Below, piece after piece: positions 53,547 through 63,405 of a stretch of DNA of 64,000 nucleotides; the stretch's first letter is position 1, and every line of letters begins with the position of its first letter. Below the pieces are notes generated by a model that was not told where the DNA came from, ran no database searches, and saw nothing but the letters and a program-made list of their open reading frames with translations. The stretch comes from Terrimonas_A sp051954695 (lineage in GTDB: Bacteria > Bacteroidota > Bacteroidia > Chitinophagales > Chitinophagaceae): NCBI GenBank assembly GCA_051954695.1, contig JBQCHL010000011.1, positions 248,001-312,000 of the forward strand. Reading direction: 5' to 3'. The translations under genes and the position numbers were made by a program.

Positions 53547-54113
53547 TTACTGCTGGCGGAACTTTACTTCCCTGGCCATGCATGGTTGTATCAATCTGAA
53601 TATGGAATCCCTCCTTTCGGGATTGTCTTTATAACTCTCATCCATATTCTTTTCAAAGATCATTTTGGCGCTCACGATCTTTTTCAATTCGGTATCGTTG
53701 CTGCTTTGTGCCGCAGATATGGATTGGTCTATCAGCGAGCAATAAGCGTCTGCGGCATCTTTTGCATTTGCATATGCGAGAGGCAGCACTGCATCCAGGT
53801 CTGTAGTAGCTGTGGCGGCTACAACCTTATCATTTCTTCCTTCTGAGGCGCCTTCACAAGCTTCTACTGCTTTGAAAATGGCGCGCATCATGGCCGTATC
53901 CTCCTTGTATTTCGTTTCCATTGCATTTTCAAAGTCGCTTCTTGCCTGGCGGGCTTTTTGCTGGGCTTCGCCTTCGGCTGCTTTTGTTACATCGGCATTA
54001 AGCGAGCACCATTTGGCTGCAATTGTTTCTGCTGTTTCTTTTTTAGCACCGCAGCCCATCAGTATGATTACTGCAACTGCTAATAGTGTTATGTATTGAC
54101 AGTATTTGTTCAT
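53547..54113 (-). CDS. Hypothetical lipoprotein, helical
   Basis: A 188-residue lipoprotein with lipobox LMGC (Cys21) after a hydrophobic leader. The mature region is Ala/Lys/Glu-rich and almost entirely helical, with two similar halves, each with a Cys (KWCSLNADVTKAAEGEAQQKARQ; AYCSLIDQSISAAQSSND), suggesting an internal duplication. Not recognised. 27 bp upstream of the next lipoprotein gene. Confidence 0.75.
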   Translation of the reverse strand: MNKYCQYITLLAVAVIILMGCGAKKETAETIAAKWCSLNADVTKAAEGEAQQKARQARSDFENAMETKYKEDTAMMRAIFKAVEACEGASEGRNDKVVAATATTDLDAVLPLAYANAKDAADAYCSLIDQSISAAQSSNDTELKKIVSAKMIFEKNMDESYKDNPERRDSIFRLIQPCMAREVKFRQQ

Positions 54114-54138
54114 GTTGCTGATATTTTATTAAGATGAT

Positions 54139-54471
54139 TTAATTGCTTTGTATTGCTGCTACCAGTTTGTCGATATTCATCACGCCGTAGTTGAAAGTGT
54201 GCGTGGAATCATCCGACATGGTGATCAACACTTTTTTTGAGAGAAAGCTTTTCTGGGCGGTTATTTCCCGGATTCCGGATTTTTCAAATACGAGTAACCC
54301 TTTCCTGTTATATAAAGACAGGGAGAAAGAATCTTCATTATGTTGTGGTAAAAATAGCAGCCGCTGATTGGTAACTGTAAGTTTGCCTGCTATTGATTTG
54401 CCGTTAGGCGGTATATAATAAATGCTCCAGGTGTCAATGGTTGCTTCGGCTGGTTGTAATTCAATTTTCAT
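54139..54471 (-). CDS. GRAM/PH-like domain protein
   Basis: A 110-residue soluble protein. The segment GKSIAGKLTVTNQRLLFLPQ followed by IREITAQKSFLSKKVLITMSDD matches the beta-strand pattern of GRAM/PH-like domains, usually lipid- or protein-binding. The open frame extends upstream to 54531; the ATG at 54471 better fits the domain. It is the first gene of the minus-strand run reaching the fibre gene and is divergent from the propeller sensor kinase gene. Confidence 0.7.
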   Translation of the reverse strand: MKIELQPAEATIDTWSIYYIPPNGKSIAGKLTVTNQRLLFLPQHNEDSFSLSLYNRKGLLVFEKSGIREITAQKSFLSKKVLITMSDDSTHTFNYGVMNIDKLVAAIQSN

Positions 54472-54854
54472 GTTCCATTTTTTAAGGGTGTTGTTTACAA
54501 TGATATTGGTGGTTGCAGGTAGGTTGTTCACGACAATGAAGCTATACTGCTACCGGAGGCAAGACAAGTTGCATTGAGAGAATGGCGGCTTTGTTTTCAG
54601 GAGCGGCGGCATGCCGCTGTAATTAATTTTTGCCCTGTATTGTGCAAACGGTATGAGAGAGCCGATTAAAGGGGCTTTTTCCGGAACCACCGGTATATGC
54701 CGGTTTCCTGTGCCGGATGGGTCGGAATATTTTCATTACTAATATTAACTTTACCAGAAGTAACTGGTAGGGAGGGATAACTGCTAAACAGCCTTAATTC
54801 GATCTTAGGGGTATGACACAGCTTTTTTTGACAGGAACCAGACGCTGCTTTCGT
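54472..54854. other. Divergent regulatory region between fibre operon and sensor kinase
   Basis: This 383-bp gap contains no convincing gene. It holds clustered CCGG motifs (54681, 54690, 54700, 54713), a dyad TACCAG-N6-CTGGTA (54752-54769) and a TAACTTTA box at 54746-54753 that could be a weak -7 element for the kinase gene. Confidence 0.5.
54681..54769. promoter_or_regulatory. Candidate operator region
   Basis: Four CCGG cores lie within 36 bp (54681-54716), two of them forming the dyad ACCGGTATATGCCGGT. The separate inverted repeat TACCAG-AAGTAA-CTGGTA is at 54752-54769. Position between a LytTR two-component system and the fibre operon makes a regulatory role plausible. No protein is assigned. 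Confidence 0.3.
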
Positions 54855-57800
54855 ATGAATGCCGGTATATTGCCGCGCATCAAAAAGGTGTTTCTGCTGC
54901 ATTTCCTTTTTTGGGCACAGATCGCAATAGGCCAGCAAAAACCCTTGTTTTTTGAGAACTATTCTTCGGAGCAGGGATTATCCCAAAACAGTTGTTATGC
55001 CATAGCCCAGGATGCCAATGGTTTTATGTGGTTTGCAACACAGGATGGGTTGAACCGATATGATGGGAGGGAATTTAAAGTATACCTGCGGCAAAACGGA
55101 ATAGGGAAGAAGCTACCTTCCAATCATATAACAACTCTTTTCTTTGATGATCAGGAAAAACAACTTTGGATAGGTAGTGCTCTCGGAAGCTGCATCTACT
55201 CGATGGCAGGAGATTCTTTGCAGCGGGTTTCTGAATTATTCCCATTTGCTGCCATGCTCGATACCTTGCCAATAAAGGAGGTCATCTCCTTTAAAGAAAA
55301 GGAGTATTGGATCATTACCTTCAACAACGGGCTTCTTTATCTTGATCTGCAACTGAATGCCCTTACACCTTATTTTGATGACAAAGACAACAAAGCCAAT
55401 GTGACCGGGATTATTATGCACCGGGACAAATTAGTGGTGTCAACATTGTATAGCCTGTATACACTGAAGCCGGAAGGCAAAGCATACCGGCCCATGCCAT
55501 TGTATGAGAAAACATCGTTTCCACAAATAAACCAGCTTTTTTCTTTTGAGAATACATTGTGGATCGGTACTCTTTCTGATGGCTGTTATTATGTTTCTCA
55601 TCCAATAGAAGACCCTGCCAATATTCATGTATTGAAAACAGTGCCTGGAGGTGTTAATGCCTTTGCATCGGATAGCAGCAATAGTATTTGGATAGGCTCC
55701 AGGGGCAGCGGCATTTATCGCTATAATATTCAAACCGGGGCAATGCAGGCCGCAGTAAGAAAGCCTTATGATCTCCATAGCCCGGCTACCAATTTTGTTG
55801 TGACGGCTTATAAGGACAGGCAGGGAATTGTTTGGTTTGGGTTAAGCGGAGGTATCGCTAAATATGATCCGCTGTTACATCAGTTCGGTCATATCAGTGA
55901 AATGGGACCTTTGCAGAATGCCTTGCCGGAGAAAGTGATCTATAAGCTATATAAGTCCAGGGATGGGAAAATTTATATTGGTACCCAAAGCCACGGCATT
56001 GTGGAATGGAATAAAGCAACCGGAGAAGTGGTCAAGTTCCCTGAATCCGCCAGGTTGCAGGGTGTCAACAATATTGTTTACGATATAACTGAAAATAATG
56101 ATGGCCATATCTGGGCAGCTACTGTATCAGGATTGATGGAGCTTAACCCGGCAGCAAAAAAGATAAGTTATTATCGCGATCCCTCATTTTTGGCTTTAAA
56201 CAGGACCATCGCCTTGCTAAAGCTAAAAAAAGCCGACAGCTTGCTTGTAGCCTCAGAAAACGGCTTGTTGTTCTTTTCACCGGGGAGCAGGAAATGGGCG
56301 CCTTTCCCGGAAAGTCTGCAACCCGGCATTTACAAAGGTGCTTCATACGTGTACACGGCCAGATATATGTACGAAGACGAGAATAATGCGGTTTGGATAT
56401 GTACCGAAGGCTCCGGTTTGCTGAAGTATGATTATTTGAAAAAGACATTGACAATTGTAAAACCTGTAAACGACATTTCCCTGTTCGTACGGCACATGCT
56501 AAAGGATGGCAACCTGATGTGGCTGGCTACAGATAACGGATTGGTCGTGTATGATTATTTACAGAACAGGGTAATTCAGCATCTGACACCGGGAGGAGGA
56601 AGCATTTCAAGGGTTTGTTATGCCACACTCAAAGATAATGACGGGCATTTTTGGGTGAGTACCAATTTTGGTTTATATAAAATAAGTCCCGGCTACGCTA
56701 TTCTTCAACATTACAGCACTTCTAACGGTCTTACTTTCCTGGAATACAATACAGCTTGTGCACTTAAAGAGCCGGATGGTACTCTTTATTTTGGTGGCAT
56801 GGGAGGGATCACTTTTTTTCAACCATCTTTACTCAGGCAAAATATTTTCAGTCCGCTTCCTATTATCACCAATGTTGAAGTCAACGATTCTCCCTGGCCG
56901 GTTTTTAATGATAAGCCCGCGAAACTCCAGCTCAGGTACAACGAGAATTTCCTTTCTATCCGGTTTGCCGTCACCAATTTTTCCAGCGAAAAAAATAATC
57001 AGTTCAGCTACCGGCTTAAGGGGTTGAATGACCGTTGGAGCGATTTCTCGGTAAATAGCTCAGCCAACTTTACGAGTTTACCACCCGGTGATTATATTTT
57101 CGAACTGATGGCTGCTAACAGCGATGGGCTAAGGAGTAAAGGGATCGCTACACTGGCTGTCACCATTCAGCCGCCCTGGTGGCAAACCTGGTGGTTCCGG
57201 ACACTGGCGATATTATTGCTGGCCGGTTTGATCACCTATTTCGTAAGAAGAAGGATACTGTCCATAAAAAAGGAAGCTACTTTAAAGCAAAAGATCGCAG
57301 AGGCGGAAATGATGGCTATGCGGGCGCAGATGAACCCTCATTTTGTATTTAACAGCCTTAATAGTATCAGGGAAATGATCCTGAGTAATGAAAATAAAGA
57401 AGCTTCTCATTTCCTGGGAAAATTTGCAAGGCTTATACGGATCACACTCGATCAATCAGGAAAAACATTTGTTTCCCTGCGTCAAACAATTGATCATCTC
57501 ACACGCTATATCGAAATTGAGCAGATACGCAATGAAGCGTTTACCTGCCGTATACTGGCTGACGACGATCTCGATCAGGATGAGGTGATACTTCCTTCCA
57601 TGTTGATACAGCCTTTTGTAGAAAATGCATTATGGCATGGCACTTCTGCAAGCAGAAAGAATATTAATATCAACATTGATTTTAAAAAACATGGAGACAG
57701 GCTTCTTTGTATCGTAGAGGATGATGGTATCGGTATCCGCCAATCGCTGAAGAACAAAATTAACGGCAGCAGAACGCATCATTCAGTAGGTCTTGAAAAT

Positions 57801-57941
57801 GTTACAAACCGCATCAGGCTGCTTAACGAAAAATATAAACTGAAAAGCAGCATTTCTATCAATGATAAAGAGGATCTTGACAATTATAAAGGTACCGGCA
57901 CCGTTGTACAATTGTTCTTACTACTTCAAATAAATGAATAA
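54855..57941 (+). CDS. Two-component propeller sensor histidine kinase (LytS/YpdA-type kinase domain)
   Basis: A 1028-residue membrane sensor. After a signal peptide (ending IAIGQQ), about fourteen Reg_prop beta-propeller blades (for example GLSQNSCYAIAQDANGFMW; GHIWAATVSGLMELN) fill about 25-680. A Y_Y_Y immunoglobulin-like domain (NFLSIRFAVTNFSS...LPPGDYIFEL) is next, then one membrane helix (about 785-802) and a His_kinase domain with His829 in NPHFVFNSL. An N-box IQPFVENALWHG and GIGI follow. The open frame starts at 54813; the ATG at 54855 gives a cleaner signal peptide. It overlaps the response regulator gene by one base (TAATG). Confidence 0.9.
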   Translation: MNAGILPRIKKVFLLHFLFWAQIAIGQQKPLFFENYSSEQGLSQNSCYAIAQDANGFMWFATQDGLNRYDGREFKVYLRQNGIGKKLPSNHITTLFFDDQEKQLWIGSALGSCIYSMAGDSLQRVSELFPFAAMLDTLPIKEVISFKEKEYWIITFNNGLLYLDLQLNALTPYFDDKDNKANVTGIIMHRDKLVVSTLYSLYTLKPEGKAYRPMPLYEKTSFPQINQLFSFENTLWIGTLSDGCYYVSHPIEDPANIHVLKTVPGGVNAFASDSSNSIWIGSRGSGIYRYNIQTGAMQAAVRKPYDLHSPATNFVVTAYKDRQGIVWFGLSGGIAKYDPLLHQFGHISEMGPLQNALPEKVIYKLYKSRDGKIYIGTQSHGIVEWNKATGEVVKFPESARLQGVNNIVYDITENNDGHIWAATVSGLMELNPAAKKISYYRDPSFLALNRTIALLKLKKADSLLVASENGLLFFSPGSRKWAPFPESLQPGIYKGASYVYTARYMYEDENNAVWICTEGSGLLKYDYLKKTLTIVKPVNDISLFVRHMLKDGNLMWLATDNGLVVYDYLQNRVIQHLTPGGGSISRVCYATLKDNDGHFWVSTNFGLYKISPGYAILQHYSTSNGLTFLEYNTACALKEPDGTLYFGGMGGITFFQPSLLRQNIFSPLPIITNVEVNDSPWPVFNDKPAKLQLRYNENFLSIRFAVTNFSSEKNNQFSYRLKGLNDRWSDFSVNSSANFTSLPPGDYIFELMAANSDGLRSKGIATLAVTIQPPWWQTWWFRTLAILLLAGLITYFVRRRILSIKKEATLKQKIAEAEMMAMRAQMNPHFVFNSLNSIREMILSNENKEASHFLGKFARLIRITLDQSGKTFVSLRQTIDHLTRYIEIEQIRNEAFTCRILADDDLDQDEVILPSMLIQPFVENALWHGTSASRKNININIDFKKHGDRLLCIVEDDGIGIRQSLKNKINGSRTHHSVGLENVTNRIRLLNEKYKLKSSISINDKEDLDNYKGTGTVVQLFLLLQINE

Positions 57942-58708
57942 TGAACCAGATTACTGCTATTCTTGTGGATGATGAACCAAGGGGACTTTCTTCTTTGCAA
58001 AAACTATTGCAGCTCAATTGTCCTGAGGTGAGTATCATTGCTTGTTGCCAAAGCAGTGATGATGCAAAGGAAAAGATCGAGCGCCTGGCTCCTCAGTTGG
58101 TTTTCCTGGATATAGCCATGCCTGAAAAGAACGGATTTGATCTGCTCAGAAGTATCAGTAATGTATCCTTCGAAGTCATTTTTGTTACTGCTCACAATAA
58201 CTATATGATGCAGGCCTTCCGGTTCAGCGCTTTAGATTATCTTTTAAAACCAGTGGAAGATGAATTGCTGGTTGAAGCAGTGCAAAGGGCTATCAAAAGA
58301 ATAGCAGAAAAGGGAGAAGAAATGCGGTTCAGTACCTTGCTGCATAATCTTGCCCAATATGGGTCAGGAAAAAAAATGAAACTATGCATACCCTCGCTCC
58401 GTGGGGTCAAAGTGATCGAGATACCCGATATCATTTATTGTGAAGCTAACAGCAACTATACGAATTTCCACCTTACAAATGGTAGTAATATCTGTTCCAG
58501 CAAACCCATTTTCGAATATGAAACATTATTGGAAGATTGCAATTTTGTTCGTGTACACAAGTCTTTCCTGGTGAACCTTGAGCATATAAAAGAATACATA
58601 AAGGGCGAAGGCGGCAGTATTATCATGACGAATAACCATGATGTGGAAGTGTCCCGCAGGAAGAAAGATATCTTCATAAAGAAAATGCGGGAATATTATA
58701 AATACTGA
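57941..58708 (+). CDS. LytTR family response regulator
   Basis: A 255-residue regulator. The receiver domain has acidic DDEPRG near residue 11, phosphoacceptor Asp57 in FLDIAMP, Thr of VTAHN and Lys of LLKPVE. The C-terminal LytTR DNA-binding domain (about 150-255) includes IIYCEANSNYTNFHL and FVRVHKSFLVNLEHI. It is translationally coupled to the propeller kinase and is its evident partner. LytTR proteins bind paired short direct repeats upstream of targets. Likely targets include the divergent fibre operon; this is inference. Confidence 0.93.
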   Translation: MNQITAILVDDEPRGLSSLQKLLQLNCPEVSIIACCQSSDDAKEKIERLAPQLVFLDIAMPEKNGFDLLRSISNVSFEVIFVTAHNNYMMQAFRFSALDYLLKPVEDELLVEAVQRAIKRIAEKGEEMRFSTLLHNLAQYGSGKKMKLCIPSLRGVKVIEIPDIIYCEANSNYTNFHLTNGSNICSSKPIFEYETLLEDCNFVRVHKSFLVNLEHIKEYIKGEGGSIIMTNNHDVEVSRRKKDIFIKKMREYYKY

Positions 58709-58739
58709 GCACTCACCAATTGGTCATGTAAGCGAGCGT

Positions 58740-59153
58740 TTAATTTATTTTGCTCATTAAGAAATCTCCACCCTGGCTCCGCTTGTTATCTTTATCATAA
58801 ACGGATAGTGTCCCCTTTATTTGTCCATTTTCCGGGACACCCTGGAATACATAAGCGATATCACCGACATATTTTTTTAAATGAAACTCTCCACTGGGGC
58901 AGAAGAAATATTCTCCGGCTGTTTCCTTTCCTGTTATTGGGGGATTTGCAATTTCACAAACGACTTCGTTGTTTTTAACCGTCCGTATTTTAATCTCCGT
59001 ATCATACTGCTTGTCATTATAAGTGTATTGTAGTTTCCAGGTGCCGGTTACTGCCTGGGTCTGTTGGGCCGTTAATGGGGCAGGTTTGACGCACTGAGCG
59101 GATAAGTATATGCAAAAGTTGCAAAGCAGGCTTGCGAGGAATATCTTTTTCAT
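58740..59153 (-). CDS. Hypothetical secreted protein
   Basis: A 137-residue protein with a signal peptide (MKKIFLASLLCNFCIYLSAQ). The mature part is a small beta-barrel-like domain (GTWKLQYTYNDKQYDTEIKIRTVKNNEVVC...GTLSVYD) of lipocalin-like appearance. No firm family. Convergent with the response regulator gene. Confidence 0.72.
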   Translation of the reverse strand: MKKIFLASLLCNFCIYLSAQCVKPAPLTAQQTQAVTGTWKLQYTYNDKQYDTEIKIRTVKNNEVVCEIANPPITGKETAGEYFFCPSGEFHLKKYVGDIAYVFQGVPENGQIKGTLSVYDKDNKRSQGGDFLMSKIN

Positions 59154-59239
59154 AACGAATTTGGTTTAACCAAAATTAAAAATAATATATGGCAATAAAA
59201 GATTATCCGAATATGGCGAGAGTGAATGTTAGGTTAAAA

Positions 59240-60079
59240 TCATAAACCCGGCAATGATAATAAGGGGACATTGGAATTATAAGCCAGTTTCTTGGAAATG
59301 CTTTTATGGAATAACGAGGAGAAGAACCCATGTTTCTTTGGAAAAACAATGATCAGTGATGCCTGATGTTCTCCGGCAAATGAAAGGATATCATTCACAG
59401 TATCCTCCCCATGGAGATAATGAAAGGAGGGATGATATTTTTCCAGGTCCTGGTGCAGTTTGGTTATGGATTTCTCTGTTTCGGTAGAATATCCTTCCTC
59501 CGATTCAGGCAATACATTCACTATATGCAGCTCGGAAGAGAATGCATCGAGGATCTCATACAAAGTACCGGATGGAATATCACCAAGCTCTTTAAGGTCT
59601 GTGCAAAGTACAATGCTTTTTATGCCTTTCCCGATCACTGTTTCATTGGGAACGATCAATGCCGGAAACTCAACTGATTTCAATACTGATCCCGTAATGC
59701 TGCCCATCAATAATTTTTCAACGCCTGACTTGCCTGATACGCCCATTACGACCAGGCTGATCTTTTCTTTTTCACAAAGCTGGTTGATCATGTCCGGCAG
59801 AAAGGAAGTGTCTTGTGCCAGCATGTCTACTTTCACTTCGTGCCCCACAAGGGATTTCAGCCGGTCCTGCATCAAGCCCAGCGCTTCCATACTATCAAGA
59901 TAAAGACGCTGTGTATTGATCGGGGTTGCGGGCAAATCAGCTCCACCCACCACAATAGTCTGATAAGCATGATATAGAATAATACGTTTGACCTGCAATG
60001 TGCCAGCCAGTTCGGCCGCATACTCTGCGGCGCGGAATGCTGCTTCAGAAAAATCGGTTAAGATTAATATGGATCTCAT
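59240..60079 (-). CDS. Universal stress protein, tandem Usp domains
   Basis: A 279-residue protein of two Usp domains (about 1-146 and 153-279). The first keeps the ATP-binding pattern G-x2-G-x9-GS (GVSG...GS near 117-131) and starts SILILTDFSEAAFRAAEYAA. The second lacks the glycine motif, having FPKKHGFFSSLFHKSISKKL instead, so only one half is likely to bind nucleotide. Probably cytoplasmic and stress-induced. It lies 30 bp after the CDP-alcohol phosphatidyltransferase gene. Confidence 0.9.
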   Translation of the reverse strand: MRSILILTDFSEAAFRAAEYAAELAGTLQVKRIILYHAYQTIVVGGADLPATPINTQRLYLDSMEALGLMQDRLKSLVGHEVKVDMLAQDTSFLPDMINQLCEKEKISLVVMGVSGKSGVEKLLMGSITGSVLKSVEFPALIVPNETVIGKGIKSIVLCTDLKELGDIPSGTLYEILDAFSSELHIVNVLPESEEGYSTETEKSITKLHQDLEKYHPSFHYLHGEDTVNDILSFAGEHQASLIIVFPKKHGFFSSLFHKSISKKLAYNSNVPLLSLPGL

Positions 60080-60109
60080 CGGAATAGGTATTGCTCAGGA
60101 ACCTTACTG

Positions 60110-60712
60110 CTAATTTCCTGCCGGACTCTTCCCTGCGGATCCATGGCCTTGTTTCAGAAGCCAGTAGATACCTTTTACATTTGCTTTCCATTTAGGTAAA
60201 AGATAGATCAGGACAATTTCTTCCAATAGGTCGAGCGCAGTGAATGCGACAGCCAGGTAGAACAACAAACGGATAGGTTCCGGCAAAAAGAAGGCGAGGA
60301 TCAGAAAAGAGCCCTGAAGAATAGCAGCGATCTTGGCGAGTATGGTATGAAAACTGGTGGTTTTCCCATAACGGTTGAGGGCAGCAATGGTTTCTACAAG
60401 GAAAAGAATAAAAAGGAATATCAGCCAGCCAAGCTCGGGGTAAATAAAGTCCGGTTTGAATGCAAATAATCCAACAATGCCTGCAATAACAGTAAGATCA
60501 TCGCCTAATGAATCCAGTTTTGCCCCCATAGCGCTTACTACTTTGTAACGTCTTGCAAGAATTCCATCAACAGCATCTGTAAGAAAACTAAAGACAAGAA
60601 GCCATTTGAACAGGAAAATCTGATCATATAGAATAAGGAATAAGAGGAGAGGGGCGGCAATCAACCGGTAGAGTGTGATAGTATTGATAATATAATAACT
60701 GGTTTTGTGCAT
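60110..60712 (-). CDS. CDP-alcohol phosphatidyltransferase family protein
   Basis: A 200-residue integral membrane enzyme with about five or six helices. The catalytic signature D-G-x2-A-R-x8-G-x3-D-x3-D is intact in DGILARRYKVVSAMGAKLDSLGD (about 48-70). It transfers a phosphatidyl group from CDP-diacylglycerol to an alcohol; which one (glycerol phosphate, inositol-like or other) is not clear. The C-terminal tail is short and basic. It lies between the P-type ATPase and the stress protein genes, same strand. Confidence 0.88.
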   Translation of the reverse strand: MHKTSYYIINTITLYRLIAAPLLLFLILYDQIFLFKWLLVFSFLTDAVDGILARRYKVVSAMGAKLDSLGDDLTVIAGIVGLFAFKPDFIYPELGWLIFLFILFLVETIAALNRYGKTTSFHTILAKIAAILQGSFLILAFFLPEPIRLLFYLAVAFTALDLLEEIVLIYLLPKWKANVKGIYWLLKQGHGSAGKSPAGN

Positions 60713-60852
60713 AGCCTTACCTTGATTGGGATGATGTGCAATAGGAGCAATGTTACCTTAACGATCCATCAAAACGGGTAAATCATGTGGCATGCTTATA
60801 ACTCGAATAGTACCACTAATTCCCTGCCAATCTGCCGGGCCTGATAAATGCA

Positions 60853-63372
60853 TTACCTGTTTAACTTTCTTTTTACTGCTTTCTCAATTTCCACTACTAC
60901 AAATACTATCGATGATACAGCACCAGTGATCAGAAGTTCAACAATTGAGAGAGGTTGAGTATGAAAAAACTTGTTCAAAGCTGGCATATAAATAACTGCG
61001 AACTGCAGCAGCACAGTGAATAATACTGCCATCAACAGGGATTTATTGCTCATGATGCCTATTTTGAACAATGATCTTGTTTCACTCCTGATAGCCATCA
61101 CATGCCAGAGCTGACTAAAGCAAAGTACTGTGAAAACAATGGTTTGCCAATGTGCATCGGTATACCTGATAGCAAATGCCTGTGTAGCGATATTCAGTAA
61201 CCCAATAAAAATGCCAACCCATAATATATGTATGGCAAGCCCCTGAGCGAAAATGCTTTCACCGGGTTTGCGCGGAGGGCGTTGCATAATGTTCTTCTCT
61301 GCACTTTCGGCTGCCAATGCCAGTGCTGGCAATCCATCAGTCACAAGATTGATCCATAGAATATGAATAGGTAACAGTGGTATCGGCAAACCAAATAAAG
61401 GAGCAAGAAAGATGATCCATATTTCTGCAGCATTCCCGGTAAGTATATACTTGATGAATTTCCGGATATTGTCGTAAACCCGGCGGCCAGACTGTACTGC
61501 CTTAACGATAGTGGCAAAATTATCATCAAGCAGGATCATTTGTGAAGCTTCTTTGGCCACGTCTGTTCCGGTAATGCCCATTGCCACGCCAATATTGGCT
61601 TTCTTTAATGAAGGGGCATCATTTACTCCATCGCCAGTCATGGCTACAAACTCGTGCTTTTCCTGCAAGGCTTCCAGTATTTTCAGTTTTTGTTCAGGTG
61701 ATACCCGTGCATACACTCTTATCTTTTCTACATCATTTAGTTTTTTATATTGAGTTTCCTGAAGTTGCTTTCCGGTCACTGCTTCCTGGTTAGCGTCATC
61801 AATAATGCCCATCTGCTTTGCTATGGAAGTGGCCGTTAAAGGATGATCGCCTGTGATCATCACCGGAATAATGCCTGCAGCTTTGCAATCGGCTATTGCT
61901 TTTTGTGCTTCATCTCTTGGGGGATCTATCAATCCTACCAGCCCTATAAAGTGCATATCCTTTTCTATGGAGCCGGCTGTTATTTCCGCGGGTAGCTCAT
62001 CGATCTCCTTTCCGGCAAAAGCAATAACCCGCATGCCCTCCTTCGCCATTTTTTCTTCCTGGCTTTTAATTTCCTTTTTCAGGCTGGCATGCTTATTTAT
62101 TTCGCCGATGGTTTCTGCTGCGCCTTTTGTGATCACCCATAGTTTTCCATCTCTTTGATGAATGGTAGTCATTGCTTTCCGTTCTGCATCGAAAGGAATT
62201 TCTTTTACCTGTTTGTAATTATCCTGTTCTTTGGCATATTCCACCATAGCTATTTCTGTGGGATCGCCGGAGAGCTTTCCATTCTTTTCCTTTACATCAT
62301 GGTTCAGGCTCATGGCCTGTAATAGTTCTTCCTTCATGGCTTCATCTTTTACCCATATATCCTGGACGATCATCTGGTTCTTTGTCAATGTTCCTGTTTT
62401 ATCCGTACAGATATATGTAACCGAACCAAGTGTTTCCACTGCATATAATTTCCTGATCAGCACCTGTTGTTTCAATAAGCGTTTTGCCCCCAATGTAAGG
62501 GAGATGGTCACAACAGCCGGTAATGCTTCGGGTATGGCAGCTACTGCCAGTGATATAGAAGTGAGTAACATCCGCGTCACTTCCTCACCGCGGAGATAAC
62601 CAATAAAGAATAGAACGATGCAGAGTGCAATAATGACCACGGTCAGTTTTTTGCTGAAATGAGATAATCTTTTTTGCAGGGGTGTAATACTCTGTGCTTT
62701 GTCGAGCATAGCAGCAATATTGCCAAGCTCGGTCTTCATGCCGGTGGCCACTATCAATCCCTTACCGCTGCCACTGCTGATCTGTGTGCCTTTGAAAACC
62801 ATGTTGAGCATGTCGCCCGGTTGCAGGTCTTTTTCTTTCAACGGTCCGGTCTTTTTGTCAACAGGATTTGACTCGCCGGTAAGGCTTGCTTCGTTGACCT
62901 TAAGGGATTCAACTTCGAGCAAGCGGATATCTGCGGGCACGATATCACCTGCTTCCATCAATATGATATCACCCGGAACGATGTCTGTGGATGGTATCTC
63001 GGTGGTCTTACCGTTTCTAATGATGCGTGAATTGGGTACGGCTGTTTTTTGCAGGGCTTCTATCGCTTTTTCTGCACGATACTCCTGGATAAAACCGATC
63101 ACTGCATTCAATATGGTGATAATGATGATAACGATGGTGTCTGCCGGTTCTCCGATAAAGAAAGATATCACAGCCGCTATAATTAATACCAGGATCATCA
63201 CATCAAAGAACTGGCGGAAGAAGATCAGTAACGGGCTGATCTTCTTTTTACTCTTGAGTTCATTTTTCCCATGCTCCGCCAGTTTCTGTTGCACAGCCTG
63301 ATCATCCAGGCCATCAGAACTGCTATTCATTTGTTGCAATGCTTCTTCTCCGGAAATAGAGTACCAGTTCAT
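60853..63372 (-). CDS. P2-type cation-transporting ATPase (Ca2+-ATPase-like)
   Basis: An 839-residue P-type ATPase. The N-terminal cation-ATPase domain starts ISGEEALQQMNSS. The actuator loop has LTGESNPV. Helix M4 reads AAIPEALPAVV, with the Glu of P2A/P2B Ca2+ pumps. The phosphorylated Asp324 is in DKTGTLT. The hinge is MTGDGVNDAPSLKKANIG. M6 carries NLVTDGLPALAL. The motifs favour Ca2+ (or Ca2+/Mn2+) export. The open frame begins at 63384; the Met at 63372 (MNWYS) was chosen. It is 33 bp after the DUF3175 gene. Confidence 0.92.
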   Translation of the reverse strand: MNWYSISGEEALQQMNSSSDGLDDQAVQQKLAEHGKNELKSKKKISPLLIFFRQFFDVMILVLIIAAVISFFIGEPADTIVIIIITILNAVIGFIQEYRAEKAIEALQKTAVPNSRIIRNGKTTEIPSTDIVPGDIILMEAGDIVPADIRLLEVESLKVNEASLTGESNPVDKKTGPLKEKDLQPGDMLNMVFKGTQISSGSGKGLIVATGMKTELGNIAAMLDKAQSITPLQKRLSHFSKKLTVVIIALCIVLFFIGYLRGEEVTRMLLTSISLAVAAIPEALPAVVTISLTLGAKRLLKQQVLIRKLYAVETLGSVTYICTDKTGTLTKNQMIVQDIWVKDEAMKEELLQAMSLNHDVKEKNGKLSGDPTEIAMVEYAKEQDNYKQVKEIPFDAERKAMTTIHQRDGKLWVITKGAAETIGEINKHASLKKEIKSQEEKMAKEGMRVIAFAGKEIDELPAEITAGSIEKDMHFIGLVGLIDPPRDEAQKAIADCKAAGIIPVMITGDHPLTATSIAKQMGIIDDANQEAVTGKQLQETQYKKLNDVEKIRVYARVSPEQKLKILEALQEKHEFVAMTGDGVNDAPSLKKANIGVAMGITGTDVAKEASQMILLDDNFATIVKAVQSGRRVYDNIRKFIKYILTGNAAEIWIIFLAPLFGLPIPLLPIHILWINLVTDGLPALALAAESAEKNIMQRPPRKPGESIFAQGLAIHILWVGIFIGLLNIATQAFAIRYTDAHWQTIVFTVLCFSQLWHVMAIRSETRSLFKIGIMSNKSLLMAVLFTVLLQFAVIYMPALNKFFHTQPLSIVELLITGAVSSIVFVVVEIEKAVKRKLNR

Positions 63373-63405
63373 GATCATCCCCATTTTTATTCATCTGCGG
63401 CTTTA

